A stretch of DNA of 64,000 nt from Alentia gelatinosa (GCA_950022655.1 OX465583.1:13539298-13603297), one strand, 5' to 3'. Numbered from the stretch's first letter, positions 34,308 to 46,239 are shown. A program made the numbers and translations. The notes: generated by a model from the letters alone, not told the origin.

Positions 34308-34834
34308 TCGCAAGCCCTCCCAGTCGCACAATGTGACCTGGCCTTATGCTAGCTGCGAGCAGTTAGAGCGAACCATCACTAAAAAAACCCAGGCGGCAGC
34401 GGTGTGATCTCAATCCTACGGGGACCTTTAGAAGAAAGGAGATTTGAGCATCTCGCGAGCACTGAGCGCTTCACACCTCCTGGTGTCGACTTTTATGTCT
34501 CGTCCCTTAACTTTCTTAATCACTCACCTTCTTACATAGACACGTAGATAGATAGGCCGGCCGTCCACCCACCCCCAGGACTATATCAGGTAATGCTCTT
34601 ATCTACCTTCAGTCCCGATATATCCCATGCCCCATTCCTTTTCATACTTCCCCTTTCTTTGATCACACAAACTTCAGAGGGAATATACAGGGACCGGACT
34701 GTGGAGCAGAGCGGAAGTAGGTTGTAGGCTCCACTCCACCTGAGTGGCATATACAACAGAATCAGTAATCCACTAAGACATTCCTTCAACTCTCATGCAT
34801 GCATCTCTTTCATGTCATTCTGTAGCACGTTAGT

Positions 34835-35214
34835 TGTTGTTTGTTTGGGCAGTTTAACGTCCAATATGTTCTATCAAACCTACATTGGTTTGATGGAGAT
34901 CAAATCTATGAGATGAACTTAGGTAGAAATCTCACCCCTATAAATCTATCGAAGTGAGAGTTCTTTTAGTTCCTACACCACATAGACATGATTGTTTGTT
35001 TGTCTGTTTTGGAAGTTTAACGTCCAACATGTTCTATTAGACTTAACATAGACATGATATGAGAATGATTGGTCATTGATATATCAGTAAATCTACCCCC
35101 GCTGGAGGTGAAGGAGAAGAGTGACTGCAGTGGGACTCGAACACACAAAGTCTTACAACCTTGGGATTATGAGTCTAGTGCTCTTAACAACAGAGCTAAC
35201 TCCCCACCCTGATC
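34835..35214 (-). mobile_element. tRNA-derived SINE with a partly duplicated tail
   Basis: Head at 35214 (GGGTGGGGAGTTAGCTCTGT, box B TGTTCGAGTCCCA). The tail end TTTAACGTCCAA occurs at 34853 and again at 35019. Flanking 35215-35296 matches the flank of the SINE at 46910. Confidence 0.8.
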
Positions 35215-35524
35215 ACTTGAGTTATGTTTGCATGCAAGCATATCCAGCATGAACCATGCGGAGGCAATGTGGCCAAGAGGGTGAACAGATCATTGCTGTC
35301 CCTTGTCTGACCACTAGCTTGCCCCTAGCCATGTCCCTGAGTATCAGACCACAACTCACCCCATTGATTGTCTTGTGGGAAGTCCCCACCTGTCTAAGGC
35401 TTGTTTACTGATCCTCTCTCTCTGTCCCTTGTCTGAACACGTGTCCAGCCTCTTCTCATCTACTCAGTCTGCTACATTAGGCACCTCCTTCACACGACCT
35501 CCCAATGAGCAGAGCGTCATCCTG

Positions 35525-35690
35525 TAATCTCTATCTCACCCCTGGTATTTTCTCCCCGTAGACTTAACATTGGGACCTCGTACTCAACGCCCATGGAGTA
35601 TTGCGAAGAAATAATAAACGGGCAATGATATCACAAATATTAGCCAATTAATCAGTGATTGGGGTGAGATTAAAGCTGAACCGCACTTGA
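35525..35690 (+). mobile_element. Family A element, module only
   Basis: CTATCTCACCCCTGGTATTT, CCGTAGACTTAACATTGGGA, ending ATTGGGGTGAGATTAAAGC; hairpin mostly lost. Confidence 0.75.
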
Positions 35691-36856
35691 TCCATAGCCG
35701 CTGAAATAACACCATTTGTTTACATAATCTCAGTAGGCTTTGCATTTTGAGATTACTTCACAAATAAAACAGAAGGCGTATTGTCATCGGCAATGGATCT
35801 CAGTGCAATTCCGTCCTACCAGACCCAGCAACACACTCCCCGGCGCCAACACGACAGGAGGCCGTTGAATAATAAACCTAGATTAAAAAAAAGGTATCCT
35901 AGAGGCGCCAACATAAAGAATAAAAAATATGTCATATGCGTAAGAACTTTTTACAATACAAGTAAGTGTTGAATAAAGTTGACCCACATCCTCCCTGGGG
36001 TTCTATGGCATACAAAAAAGGTTCAATGAGCCTAGATCATTCAACGGGCCTCAGGCTCGTTCATGCCTGGCCCCGACCAGCTTTGCCCAGGGAGCCGTTG
36101 CTTCTAGAAATGTGGGAAAAGCGTTGCTCCTGTAATATTGATCTTGTCGTGTATTATCGTTATTTTCATGTTGTATCACAACTGCATTTTCAGTGTCATA
36201 GGTGAAAGATTCATCAGATTTATAATTGAATATAGATCATATTAAGGGCACAATCCACCAGGCCAATTTCTCACCCGATCAATTGTTCCTAGGCCCTTAA
36301 GAGGAAGCTCAGGTATTGTAATTCATTTAATTCTGATAATAATAGTTTAATAAATGACCATTTTCAAAGATTTGAGAAATTCTAGGCCATCCGATAATAA
36401 TCGGCGATTGTCTGGCTACGGAATCGGCTACCGTCGGTCCAGTGGAACACCCCCTTTAGATGGCGAGATAGTTATGATGTGCTCCGCAAACGATCTGGAG
36501 CAACCACTTCCACCTCGGATCGCTATTCTGCGATCCGCAAAACGTGGAGCAACGAATCCCTGTCTCACCTACATCCCGGACAGCGGGTCCTACTTGTAGC
36601 ACCTCTCTTTACCAATGAACTCAAGATGCTGACATTTTGCCAGCAGACTAAGAGGAGGCGGCACGAAGCGCGACCGCGAGGAAATCATGTAAACAGTTAA
36701 TCTAAATTAACCGGGCGGTCTCCGGCACAGCCTTACAAATGAGCGGCGGTCGGTCGAGCTAACCGCTGACGTAGGAGGAAGGAGGAGGCCTTTATTGGAG
36801 AGCAGCTCACTGAGCAGCTCAGTACACGGTCACAGACACGGGGCGGGGGCGTTCGG
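35691..36856. other. Intronic DNA with a GC-richer open patch
   Basis: 35781-36205 shows family H-like ends (CCTAGATCATTCAACGGGCC) and chance frames. 36354-36700 holds two long overlapping plus-strand frames, not recognised. 36800 and 36812 carry GAGCAGCTC. Confidence 0.35.
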
Positions 36857-38490
36857 CGGTTTGATTTTACGTCCAGTTAACCATTACAGGTCCTTACCTG
36901 ACTTTCGTAAGGTTCTTTTACATGGGAGGTGATCGAATCTGTGTAATGAATTTAGGTAGAAATCTCACCCCTACACATTTACCGATGTGAGAGTTCTTTT
37001 ACTTCCAACACCACACAGACATGGTATGGGAAGGGTTGGCCTTTGATATGGTTGGTTGGTTGGTTGGTTTGATTTAACGTCCAGTTAACCATTGCAGGTC
37101 CTTACCAGACTTTCTCAAGGTTTCTTTACACCAAAAGGAGATTGAATTTATATAATGAATTTAGGTAGAAATCTTACCCCTACATATCTACCACACCACA
37201 TAAGACATGCTGTGAGAAGGATTGGCCTTTGATATAGTTCGTTGGTTGGTTTGGTTCAAAATCCAGTTAACCATTACAGGTCCTTACCAGACTTTCGCAA
37301 GGTTCTTTTACATGGGAGGTGATCGAATCTGTGTAATGAATTTAGGTAGAAATCTCACCCCTACACATTTACCAAGGTGAAAGTTATTTGACCTCCAACA
37401 CCACATAGACATGGTATGGGAAGGATTGGCCTTTGATATATTTCGTTGGTTGGTTTGATTTAACGTCCAGTTAACCATTGCAAGTTCTTACCAGGCTTTC
37501 TCAAGGTTCGTTTACACCACAAGGGTGGTGATCGAATCTATGTAATGAATTTAGGTAGAAATCTCATCCCTACACATTTGACCAAGGTGAGAGTTATTTT
37601 ACTTCCCACACCACATAGACATGGTATGAGAAAGTTTGGCCTTTGATATAATTCATTGGTTGGTTTGATTCAACGTCCAGTTAACCATTACAGGTCCTTA
37701 CCAGACTTTCGCAAGGTTATTTTACATGGGAGGTGATCGAATCTGTGTAATGAATTTAGGTAGAAATCTCACCCCTACACATTTACCAAGGTGAGAGTTA
37801 TTTTACTTCCAACACCACATAGACATGGTATCGGAAGGATTGGCCTTTGATAAATTTCTTTGGTTGGTTTGATTCAATGTCCAGTTAACCATTACAGGTC
37901 CTTACCAGACTTTCTCAAGGTTATTTTACATGGGAGGTGATCGAATCTGTGTAAGGAATTTAGGTAGAAATCTCACCCCTACACATTTACCAAGGTGAGA
38001 GTCATTTTACTTCCAACATCACATAGACATGGTATGAGAAGGTTTGGCTTTTGATATAGTTGGTTGGTTGGTTTGATTCAACATCCAGTTAACCATTACA
38101 GGTTCTTGCTAGATTTTCTCAAGGTTCGTTTACACCACATGGGTGGTGATCGAATCGATGTGATGAATCTAGGTAGAAATGTCACCCCTACACATTTACC
38201 GATGTGAGAGTTCTTTTACTTCCAACACCACATAGACATGGTATGAGAATGATTGGCCTTTGATATAGTTGGTTGGTTGGTTTGATTAAGCGTCCAGTTA
38301 ACCATTACAGGTCATTACCAGACTTTCTCAAGGTTTCTTTACACCAAAAGGTGAGTGAATTTATATAATGAATATAGGTAGAAATCTCACCCCTTACCGA
38401 GGTGAGAGTTCTTTTAGTTCCCACACCACATACGGTGTGAGAAGGATTGGCCTATGATATAGCAGTAAATCTACCACTGCTGGGGGTGAA
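36857..38490 (-). repeat. Tandem array of SINE tails (about eight units)
   Basis: Units of roughly 200 bp start near 36857, 37061, 37226, 37441, 37656, 37857, 38058 and 38267. Each runs from a GGTTGGTTTGATT-like start and GTCCAGTTAACCATTACAGG through GGTAGAAATCTCACCCCTAC to GGCCTTTGATATA. None has the tRNA head; only the last continues into the body (AGTAAATCTACCACTGCTGG). Confidence 0.95.
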
Positions 38491-38712
38491 GGAAGTAGTG
38501 GGGGTTGGGGGGTACTGGTAATTGGCAGTCTCCTTGAATAATTGGTGGATCACGCTGTGTCTTACCGAGATATGGCGGCTAAGATACCCGAGTCAGCGGA
38601 CAGCACTCCTGATAGCAAAGTCACAATCTGCCTGCACAATCTCCCGCAATGGACAACTGGCCCAGATCTGCTGTATCAGCTTCTATTGTTGTAGACCTGT
38701 CTACAACGAGCA

Positions 38713-38990
38713 TGCTCTATCCTACCCAATTATATAAACCTCCATAGACTTAACATGGTGTGACCGTATGCCACGGTTATGCCATAAATTATTTATATAC
38801 CACGGTGGACATATGAAGTTAAAAACACGTGACGTGGTTGGATAAAATATAAATGTCACTCATTTTCACATATAATTGTTTACATGGCATTCGTTGTCTT
38901 ACGCTACAGATTTATCACTCAGCTCTGCCTCCTGATATCATTCCGTGAAGACAACTCACGCCATATAAACAATCATATGAAATTTCATGA
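38713..38990 (+). mobile_element. Family B bipartite element, module then hairpin
   Basis: CTATCCTACCCAATTATATA with CTCCATAGACTTAACATGG, module end GTGGTTGGATAAAAT, then hairpin 38868-38985 (centre CACTCAGCTCTGCCTCCTG). Confidence 0.75.
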
Positions 38991-39576
38991 CGTTTTTTAA
39001 TACTATTGCTGTAAGCAGGCATATGGGTGAGGTCTGGTTCTCTCACATGATAATACTTAAACACACACACAAAAGTAAAAGAAAAAAACACCAGAAATAA
39101 CCGGAGGATGAGCATTTCTGATCCAGACACCGACACTCTAGATGGTAATCGTGATGAACAATGGGATACAGTGTCTGCGATCAACCAGTGGGATTGTTTC
39201 TTGATATTCATTCTCACTGGAGACAAAACTTGGTGTCTAGTCTCTATAGACGGCAAAGTTCCTTTCATCTGTCATCGCCAAGTATCTCTCGCTTTTCGCA
39301 TCGTACAAAGATAAATCAGTTGTCCCGAGGTGACTCCCGGGAGAAGCGATTACTGCCTGATTTCTCAAGAGAATCGCTGTGTCCTTAATCCTGACAACTG
39401 TATAAAGTGCACACAGTCTCAGGCTCTGCAGAATATCAACAATAATTTTTCAACCAAATAATCGTGAATGATTGAATTCCGCAAAATAAACTTCAATTTC
39501 TGAATTTCAATCCGGTTTACTTTTATGACATTACAGAAAGAACAGAGGTTGTTCACCACAGATTATTCCGGGAATT

Positions 39577-39592
39577 CCCCCCCCCCCCCCCC
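39577..39592 (+). repeat. Poly-C run
   Basis: About 16 consecutive C; the length is prone to sequencing error. Confidence 0.9.
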
Positions 39593-39940
39593 GAGAATTT
39601 GATCACAATTCTCCGAGCAATTTTCTGAGAATTGCACCCAAGCTAAATTCAATAGAAAGATATAGGCAGTGCAGCCTCGGGGTGAAATGAATAATCCTAT
39701 AGTGTCTGTGGGCGACTCTTCGTTATGGGCTCTGAGGGGAATCCCGTTGGGGGGTTCTCCTTTTCTTACCAGAGACTCTATGAGACGTCACTAACAGTGT
39801 TACTGAGCGATGGAGAGAGCAATAGGAAGATGAGTCGGCATGTAACCGTGTAGAGACGAATTAGTGCGCCGAGACTGTCTTCTGTCACTCGGCTGTCCCC
39901 TCGGGGGGTGGGCGTGGGTAGAGATGGGGAGTGCGATGTC

Positions 39941-40328
39941 TAGCAGATTGCCGTGATGCAAGCAGATCTCAACGCCCTACAAGGTGCAGAAAGTACCGCA
40001 CGGTCGACCACCCCTTTCAGCCCAAGGTACACCTTGAGACATTTGTCGCTGTAAAAGTCCCCTTGCGATATTTCAGTGCAAAAGCTCAAGCATATCTCAA
40101 GGAAATAAATTGTAAAGTGTGCGATGCCCATGTCTAGCAGGTCGCCGTGATGCAAGGAGATCTCAACGCCCTACAAGGTACAGAAAGTACCGCACGGTCG
40201 ACCACCCCTTTCAGCCCAAGGTACACCTTGATACTTTTGTCGCTGTAAAAGTCCCCTTGCGATATTTTCAGTGCAAAAGCTCAAGCATATCTCAAGGAAA
40301 TAAATTATTATGTGTGCGATGGCCATGC
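39941..40328 (+). repeat. 194-bp tandem duplication
   Basis: TAGCAGATTGCCGTGATGCA at 39941 recurs at 40135 (TAGCAGGTCGCCGTGATGCA) and the two units are near identical. A diverged third unit lies at about 40590-40800 (CCTTGCGATATCTACC, TCAAGGGAAAAAATA). Confidence 0.9.
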
Positions 40329-40334
40329 GATATG

Positions 40335-40570
40335 ATTTGACATCCAGATAACCATCACAGGTTCTTACCAGACTTTCTCAAGGTTCGTTTACACCACAAG
40401 GGTGGTGATCGAATCTATGTGATGAATTTGGCTAGAAATCCCACCCTTACACATTTACCGAGGTGAGAGTTCTTTTACTTCTTTGGCCTTTGATATAGCA
40501 AGAAATCTACCACTTTTGGGGATGAAGGAGAGCGGCTGCAAGTAGACTCGAACCTACAATCAAAGTCTCA
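40335..40570 (-). mobile_element. SINE, 3' part
   Basis: Tail and body (ACCACAAGGGTGGTGATCGA, ACCGAGGTGAGAGTTCTTTT, GGGGATGAAGGAG) with a broken head (GTAGACTCGAACCTAC). It sits between units of the 194-bp repeat. Confidence 0.75.
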
Positions 40571-40973
40571 AGGTGAAAGTCTCAGGGAAGTCTCAATAGA
40601 AAGTGTAAATGTGTGCACAGATATGCCCTTGCGATATCTACCCCACATCCTGCTGAGCAGTCCGACACTCAGGGACCAGATATCGGCGACGTTTCCCCCT
40701 TCCCATGCTGCACTGACTGACCGGTCCTTGAGACATTTCCCCTCCCGCATGTATCACAAGCATGTCTCAAGGGAAAAAATACTCAAAGTGTGCTTTGGCC
40801 TTTGCCTACTCGCCTAGGAAACGCACTTGTTATGAAGTGCTCGTAACCACCCCCGAGGGCTGCCTACCCACACGCCTCATTCTCCAGATTAGTTTCACTT
40901 TCCTGGCATCACGTGTGCAGTGAGCAAATTACACCGCCATGTCAGGACCTTCAGCCTGACACCGCCTGACCCC

Positions 40974-41245
40974 ACGAGCAGCTCCGAGCAGTTCCGAGCG
41001 GCTACGAGCAGTTCCGAGCGGTTCCGAGCAGCTCCGAGCGGTTCCGAGCGGCTACGAGCAATTCCGAGCAGTTCCGAGCAGTTCCGAGCGGTTCCGAGCA
41101 TCTCCGAGCGGCTCCGAGCAGTTCCGAGTATCTCCGAGCAGTTCCGAGTAGCTCCGAGCAGTTCCGAATAGCTCCGAGCGGTTCCGAGCATCTCCGAGCA
41201 TCTCCGAGCAGTTCCGAGTAGCTCCGAGCAGTTCCGAGCTGCTCC
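40974..41245 (+). repeat. 10-bp minisatellite (GAGCAGTTCC)n
   Basis: About 27 copies of GAGC(A/G)G(T/C)TCC with variants (TACGAGCA, ATCTCCGA). Reading frames across it (minus RNCSELLGTA repeats) are artefacts; 10 bp is not a multiple of three, so all frames repeat every 30 bp. Confidence 0.95.
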
Positions 41246-41706
41246 GGTGACATGCAGACAGGAGGCAAAAAAAACCAAGGAGATGCATGAAGGTGGGCGC
41301 CGAATGGTTTCCTGCCCGCAGGCCCCAGGCTTCACTCAATCAACATCAGGCCAGATGTGAAGTGGCTGACACGCACGTTGGGGCTTTTTCATAGTGTATT
41401 GCCTTCGGTGAGCAGGTCGTTGCGTTTGAGCTACTCATAATGTAGAGGCTGGTGGTGCATGCAGGCTTCAGAGACCTGTCAGGGCTGAGTGTGGTCTGTA
41501 CAGCCCCAGTGAACAAGCATTGTCAGGAAAACCTCTTTCTCCCAACAATGGCCAAAATCGATCTGGCAAACACAGTATATCCGCAAGAGGAAAGACTAGG
41601 AATTGCCAATTATCAATACTTGAACATGTTTAAATCGACGCCGCCCTTCACCAATATATATAGTATATATTTTTCTTCGCCGGGCTTTGTGATATATGCA
41701 TACAGA

Positions 41707-41869
41707 GGGGCCATCCATAAAGTATTTAGGCAGAATTTTCAAAATTTTGAACCCCTAACCCCAACTCCCAATGTTCTACGCAATAGAACAAAGAAGGGGC
41801 ATACGCACACTTTCAGAAATTCTGGACTCCCCATCCCCCTCAGTGCGTACGTACTTTATGGATGGCCCC
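41707..41869. mobile_element. 163-bp TIR element GGGGCCATCCATAAAGTA
   Basis: Left end GGGGCCATCCATAAAGTATT, right end ACTTTATGGATGGCCCC. Widespread-looking non-autonomous DNA transposon type; no coding. Confidence 0.85.
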
Positions 41870-42143
41870 AGCCCTAAAATGTGAGCCTTAATGTAATCCT
41901 ATTAAGGCCAATAAATATTGCTGCAAAAAATAGAATTTTGAACCCTCCCCTCCACCTCCAATCCCAATCTTGTACGCAATAGAACAAAGAAAGAGCATGC
42001 GCAAAATTTCCAAAATTGTTGACCCCCCACCACCACCACCCCTCAGTGCGTACGTACTTTATGGATGGCCCCAGACTTAAAATGTTAGCCTGAAGGTAAT
42101 CCTTTTAAGGCCAATAAATAGTGCAACAACAAAATACAATTAG
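41870..42143. repeat. Duplicate of the 163-bp element and its flank
   Basis: A second right end (42056-42072) follows the first by 203 bp, and both are followed by AAAATGT(G/T)AGCCT, AAGGCCAATAAATA. The left end of the second copy is missing, so this looks like a tandem duplication. Confidence 0.7.
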
Positions 42144-42529
42144 GTAGTTCTGACTGTCCCAAAGCCCTTAGCAGTTAGTGCACCGAGAAGAAGCCAGCCT
42201 CTTCTTTTGTATTCAACACGTGCTCGTACAAGCAATCGATCGCCACAGAGGCGGCAGTCTCAAATCAGTGAGCGGTTCTTTCATTTCCGCCCAGCCCAGT
42301 CCCTAACCTTCTGAGCAAATGTTGTTGGTCTAGCAGTCACCCATGCTGAAGCCATAACGGGACTAGGTCCTTGTATTTACTTTCTTTGGTGGAATGCACA
42401 CCCACACACCAGCTGCCGAGCTCCCATGGCGTATTGGACATTAGCCTCCAGGCGATCAGCATGAGGGGTTCGATTGTTTAGGTTACCTGCCGAATGATGG
42501 ATTAAGTGCTGGTTCCACCAACACACAAG

Positions 42530-43120
42530 ATATATCAAGATATGTCACGATTTTGCTTGAAGTGCCAAGTCTTGCTAGGTTTCGAGTAATCGTGTGAATT
42601 TTTGCCACGATGCATTGGTCTGGTTAGGTACCTTCACTGTGCTCTTGCCACGATAGATCGCAATATGCTGGTAAAGCCTGATGCCCATCTACCGATTCAG
42701 GGTTCAGCGATTAGTTCCCAAATCGTATAGGAGTCGGTCGACTTGTCGCAGGCAAATTACATAACTCTTTACTCGACCGGCGGACATTGAGAAGATGGGG
42801 TGGTGGATATTAGTCCTAAGCAAATTGGTCTACTAATCGGTGGCTCACCCTTGCCTAGCTGTCCTACATCTACCGACTACGGCCGACTCCGTTAGGATTC
42901 CTTTGGTGAGACAAATTACCGTCCGTTTGTCGTCGACAAAGGTACATGAATGTTCCGGATTCGGTAGATGGGCATTGGGCTCAATAGATTGTGAGTTGTT
43001 GCGGTGGTGGAGCACCAAAAAGACATTAAATCATTGTGAAAGAAATACACAAACCATTGCCTGCGACTTGTCACGACAAATGAGGAATGACATATCGTGA
43101 TACTGTAAGATATACCAAGA
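42530..43120. repeat. Region of nested inverted repeats
   Basis: TGCCCATCTACCGATTC (42681) is inverted at 42958 (TTCGGTAGATGGGCA); CGACTTGTCGCAGGCAA (42740) is nearly inverted at 43059 (TTGCCTGCGACTTGTC). Ends uncertain; a decayed DNA element is likely. Confidence 0.5.
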
Positions 43121-43124
43121 TTTA

Positions 43125-43432
43125 AGGTCCGTTTCCATTGGCCGATTTCCCGTCACCGATCTACAGTCAGGAACCACCGATGGACTTTTGGCACTGTGGA
43201 CCAAATATCGGTCAATGGAAACAACCAAGATTGAGAAAAGCCCCACGACTTTTTCTGCTAAGATTATGCAATGTGGCACCACCCACCACCGAGTGAAAGC
43301 TAGGTTACTGAGTGAAATCTACTACCCTCAGCGATTTTTCTATACCGACGCACAGTCAGTGGCACCACCGACAGACTTTTTGTGTAACTCAAAAGGTCTA
43401 AGCAATCTTCGTCGGCCAATGGAAACGGGCCT
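43125..43432. mobile_element. TIR element AGGCCCGTTTCCATTGG, copy 2
   Basis: AGGTCCGTTTCCATTGGCCG and CGGCCAATGGAAACGGGCCT are inverted ends. Subterminal CAGTCAGGAACCACCGATGG and CAGTCAGTGGCACCACCGAC repeat within it. Confidence 0.75.
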
Positions 43433-43775
43433 ATAGCTAGATATAGCATGGCAAATCCATCATGTTGGTGGAAACAACACTTTAATGTTGTATCAGGTCA
43501 GGTGGAATCTCGTGGTCGTGTTTAAACCAACTGCCGTCTAACTTGGCTCCTCTATGAAGCCAGTGACGTGTTGACATGCCTAAGGTCATGTGCAGTGCAC
43601 CAGATCAATACACAATATTGACTAGTGCGGAAAACGGAACTGCCGTCATGGGCAACGCAAACTACCACTATATACAAGAGGCATTTAGCAATAGAGAAGG
43701 CGTATACATCGTGTTACATCTAAGTGCGTTATACATGACAACTTTACAGAAACACATGACACGAGTGTCATGAAA

Positions 43776-44160
43776 TGGGATCAAGCTCTGACACTAAACT
43801 TGAATAGGTTTCTGAATTTATCTCACCCTTCATATTGACTAATGAGCTAACCTTTGTGACATATTCCCCAATTGAGTATTTTTGTCTAAATTCCAAATGG
43901 GCGTTGGATATCCCAACGTTAAGTCTACGGGGAAAAAAATACCAGGGGTGAGATAAAGCTGTATAACTATCAGAGTCGCAGGAAGAGTGTCGGGGAATCA
44001 GGGACTGTGGGCCTTCCACGTGTATATAATTCATAGACTTAATCTCACTCTGATGCTCGGGGTCATAACACACGGCCCCAGTGACATGCACGTCCGTAAG
44101 GATCAGGCGCGGTCAGCCGGGCTCCAGTCAACCCTCAGGTTTTCAGCATGGAAATGAATT
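43776..44160 (-). repeat. Segmental duplication unit 1 with a family A module
   Basis: Aligns base for base with 62455-62842 with few differences, including the family A module (43820-43955) and about 200 bp of unique-looking flank (TATCAGAGTCGCAGGA, GGCCTTCCACGTGTA, GTCAACCCTCAGGTTTTCAG) ending ATGGAAATGAAT. Confidence 0.9.
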
Positions 44161-44577
44161 AAGGTGAATCCCTTGATGTGCGATTATTGAAATAATTACT
44201 TTAAACATAAGAAATGACATACAAGATACATTGAGACGTTGCATAACTATTTATCTATCTGAATATCTTGCCAATATGGTCATTGATAAACATGAAAAAC
44301 TAGATGGGAATGAAAGATGCTAAATCAATATTCTGATATTTGTATAGTGTGGTCTACGGATCATTAATGTAGGCCAACGTTATTTTTCTCGATTGCACTG
44401 ATGCGGGTGAAAAGGGCTGATGAAATAGCGGGGCAGGTGCTGCAGGATTAAATGGATAAGGAGCAGCGGGTATTTGGTTTAAAATTGCTTTGAATAGGGT
44501 TGAGCAGTCAGTCTTGTAGAGGCAATACTCGCTTATTTAGGTATCTATCTAGTTCATCTATTGTATTCATAAATACT
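44161..44577. other. No recognisable feature
   Basis: AT-rich intronic DNA; nothing supported. Confidence 0.5.
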
Positions 44578-44880
44578 CTTCTTATCTCACTTCTGGTATT
44601 TTTATCCCCTAGGCTTAACATTGGCAACTCGTTCTCCATGCCACTACATGTATTGCAGTCCGTTCTCCATGGTCTATATCTTGTGCAACATCCATTATTT
44701 AAGTATGCACATGGGTGAGATAAATACAGAAAGTAACTAGTTTTAGTCAAAGTCCTTGTTCTCCAATTCGCTTTAATGCTACCTGATATCCACTTGGCTT
44801 CGCCTCGTTCATATCACTCTGCATCAAACTTGTGGAGAAGGCCAATCTTGACCAAAACTAGTTTTTTTCTTAATTAATCA
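44578..44880 (+). mobile_element. Family A element, subtype 2
   Basis: CTTATCTCACTTCTGGTATT to CATGGGTGAGATAAATACAG, then the hairpin to GACCAAAACTAG. Near twin of 21833 and 60836. Confidence 0.8.
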
Positions 44881-45463
44881 ATTTTTGATGATGCAGACAC
44901 CAGATCCACGGACATATATGTAATATATAGTAGACCTATCATATAACCGTCCCATAACATCTCATATCATAACTTGTACAATCACTTATTGACCCTTGAG
45001 TATATCTTCTATTCCATTCATATTGTTCATTGTTTATCAGTGTTATCTTTACTTTACTTTGCTTTCATTTATATATCATTTCTTTACAGTCTATAGCCTG
45101 GCGACTGTAGAAGCTGAAACTACAAATATGTACTGAGCAAAATTAAGTATGAACAAGCCTGCGCTAGAATCTGAACCAGCTATGGCAACTTTCAAGAAAT
45201 TTTTTTCCCAAAGTAACTGAGACATTTTGTGAAAACAAAAGAACCACGACAAAAAGGGAAAACCTTTTTTACCTCTACAGCTCTTGAGACTATACTGTAT
45301 CGCAGTAGTCACTGATTTACAAGCAATGATAATGTCGCATTTAGGAATGGTGGTAGACCGCATTGTATCCATGTACATGCGAATCTGTTATCTGTTATTG
45401 CTGGTGTGACTCTACTGTCATGTTATTTTTCCCTTTATCATTTGTATTACATGTTATCTGTTA

Positions 45464-45700
45464 AACTTTTTTTTTTTTTTTTTGCAAAAACTTTATTCAG
45501 CTTAACAAACATACAAGGTATATTTTCTTAACGTTCATCTTTCCAGAATTATGACCATACAACATTTTCATTTGACAAGTGTGCTCTCTCAATCATGTTT
45601 TTGCTCCTTTTTTGATATATTTTTATTTTTGATAATGCCCTCTATGGGCAAAGAAAGATTGATCTATGTTATCTGTTAAACTTAACATATATGTAACTTA
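45464..45700 (-). mobile_element. A-tailed retroposon (minus strand)
   Basis: On the minus strand AATAAAGTTTTTGCAAAA runs into about 18 A. The body length is not defined; CTATGTTATCTGTTAAACTT occurs on both sides (45451 and 45665), a possible long target duplication. Confidence 0.55.
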
Positions 45701-46239
45701 TTTTGTTACACGGAACTGGCCGTGCATTAAAACCAGCATCTTATTGTGCTGAGCGCTGCCCAGTCTAGATACAAAAAGAAAATCGATTCCTAATTACAAA
45801 AAAAAGATATAAAAAATTGAAGAAGAATTAGCGAACCGGCATGCCTCTCTGAAACTCTTCCTCACCTGCGTGTTTCCCACCCGAGCTCCTACACCTTGCC
45901 AGTTCCCGCTCCTCATGACAAGAACAACCATCCCAATCTGCTCCACCAAGCAGCGTGCGACGTACACTCTAATTCCATCATAGTCTAATCACCCAGGGGA
46001 CTGTGAGGACGACAAAGGTATTACCCCGAGCCTCTGTCTGCTCGTAATCTACTCGTGCACTCGTGGTCTAATCGTTCAGGGCTCGGGCGGACCACAAAGG
46101 GATGAGCAATAACTGGTGGCCCGCTCTTTGTCATACATCAGTGTGGGGGCTGCTGCTGGCGGTAAACCACTATTGAACTGTGCGCTCCTTCTCATGGAGC
46201 TGCTCGTGACTGTGAGCTGCTCATCGCATGATCTTTTAC

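Larger units (their letters stand above)
33470..34345. mobile_element. Nested element bounded by CACAATGTGA-type inverted ends
   Basis: GGTCAGTTCACACTGTGCG (33475) and CGCACAATGTGACCTGGCC (34326) are approximate inverted ends; a further internal CGCACAATGTGAACTGC lies at 33822. Inside are a family B element, a 185-bp TIR element and a 33-bp palindrome (each listed). The outer element is inference. Confidence 0.45.

Noticed and set aside
40895..41339. Three overlapping minus-strand frames with RNCSELLG repeats
   Set aside because: They are produced by the 10-bp minisatellite, which leaves all frames open.
43768..44091. 107-codon minus-strand frame containing ISNAHLEFRQKYSIGEYVTKVSSL
   Set aside because: Similar peptides appear wherever family A modules are translated; it is an open frame through a non-coding element.
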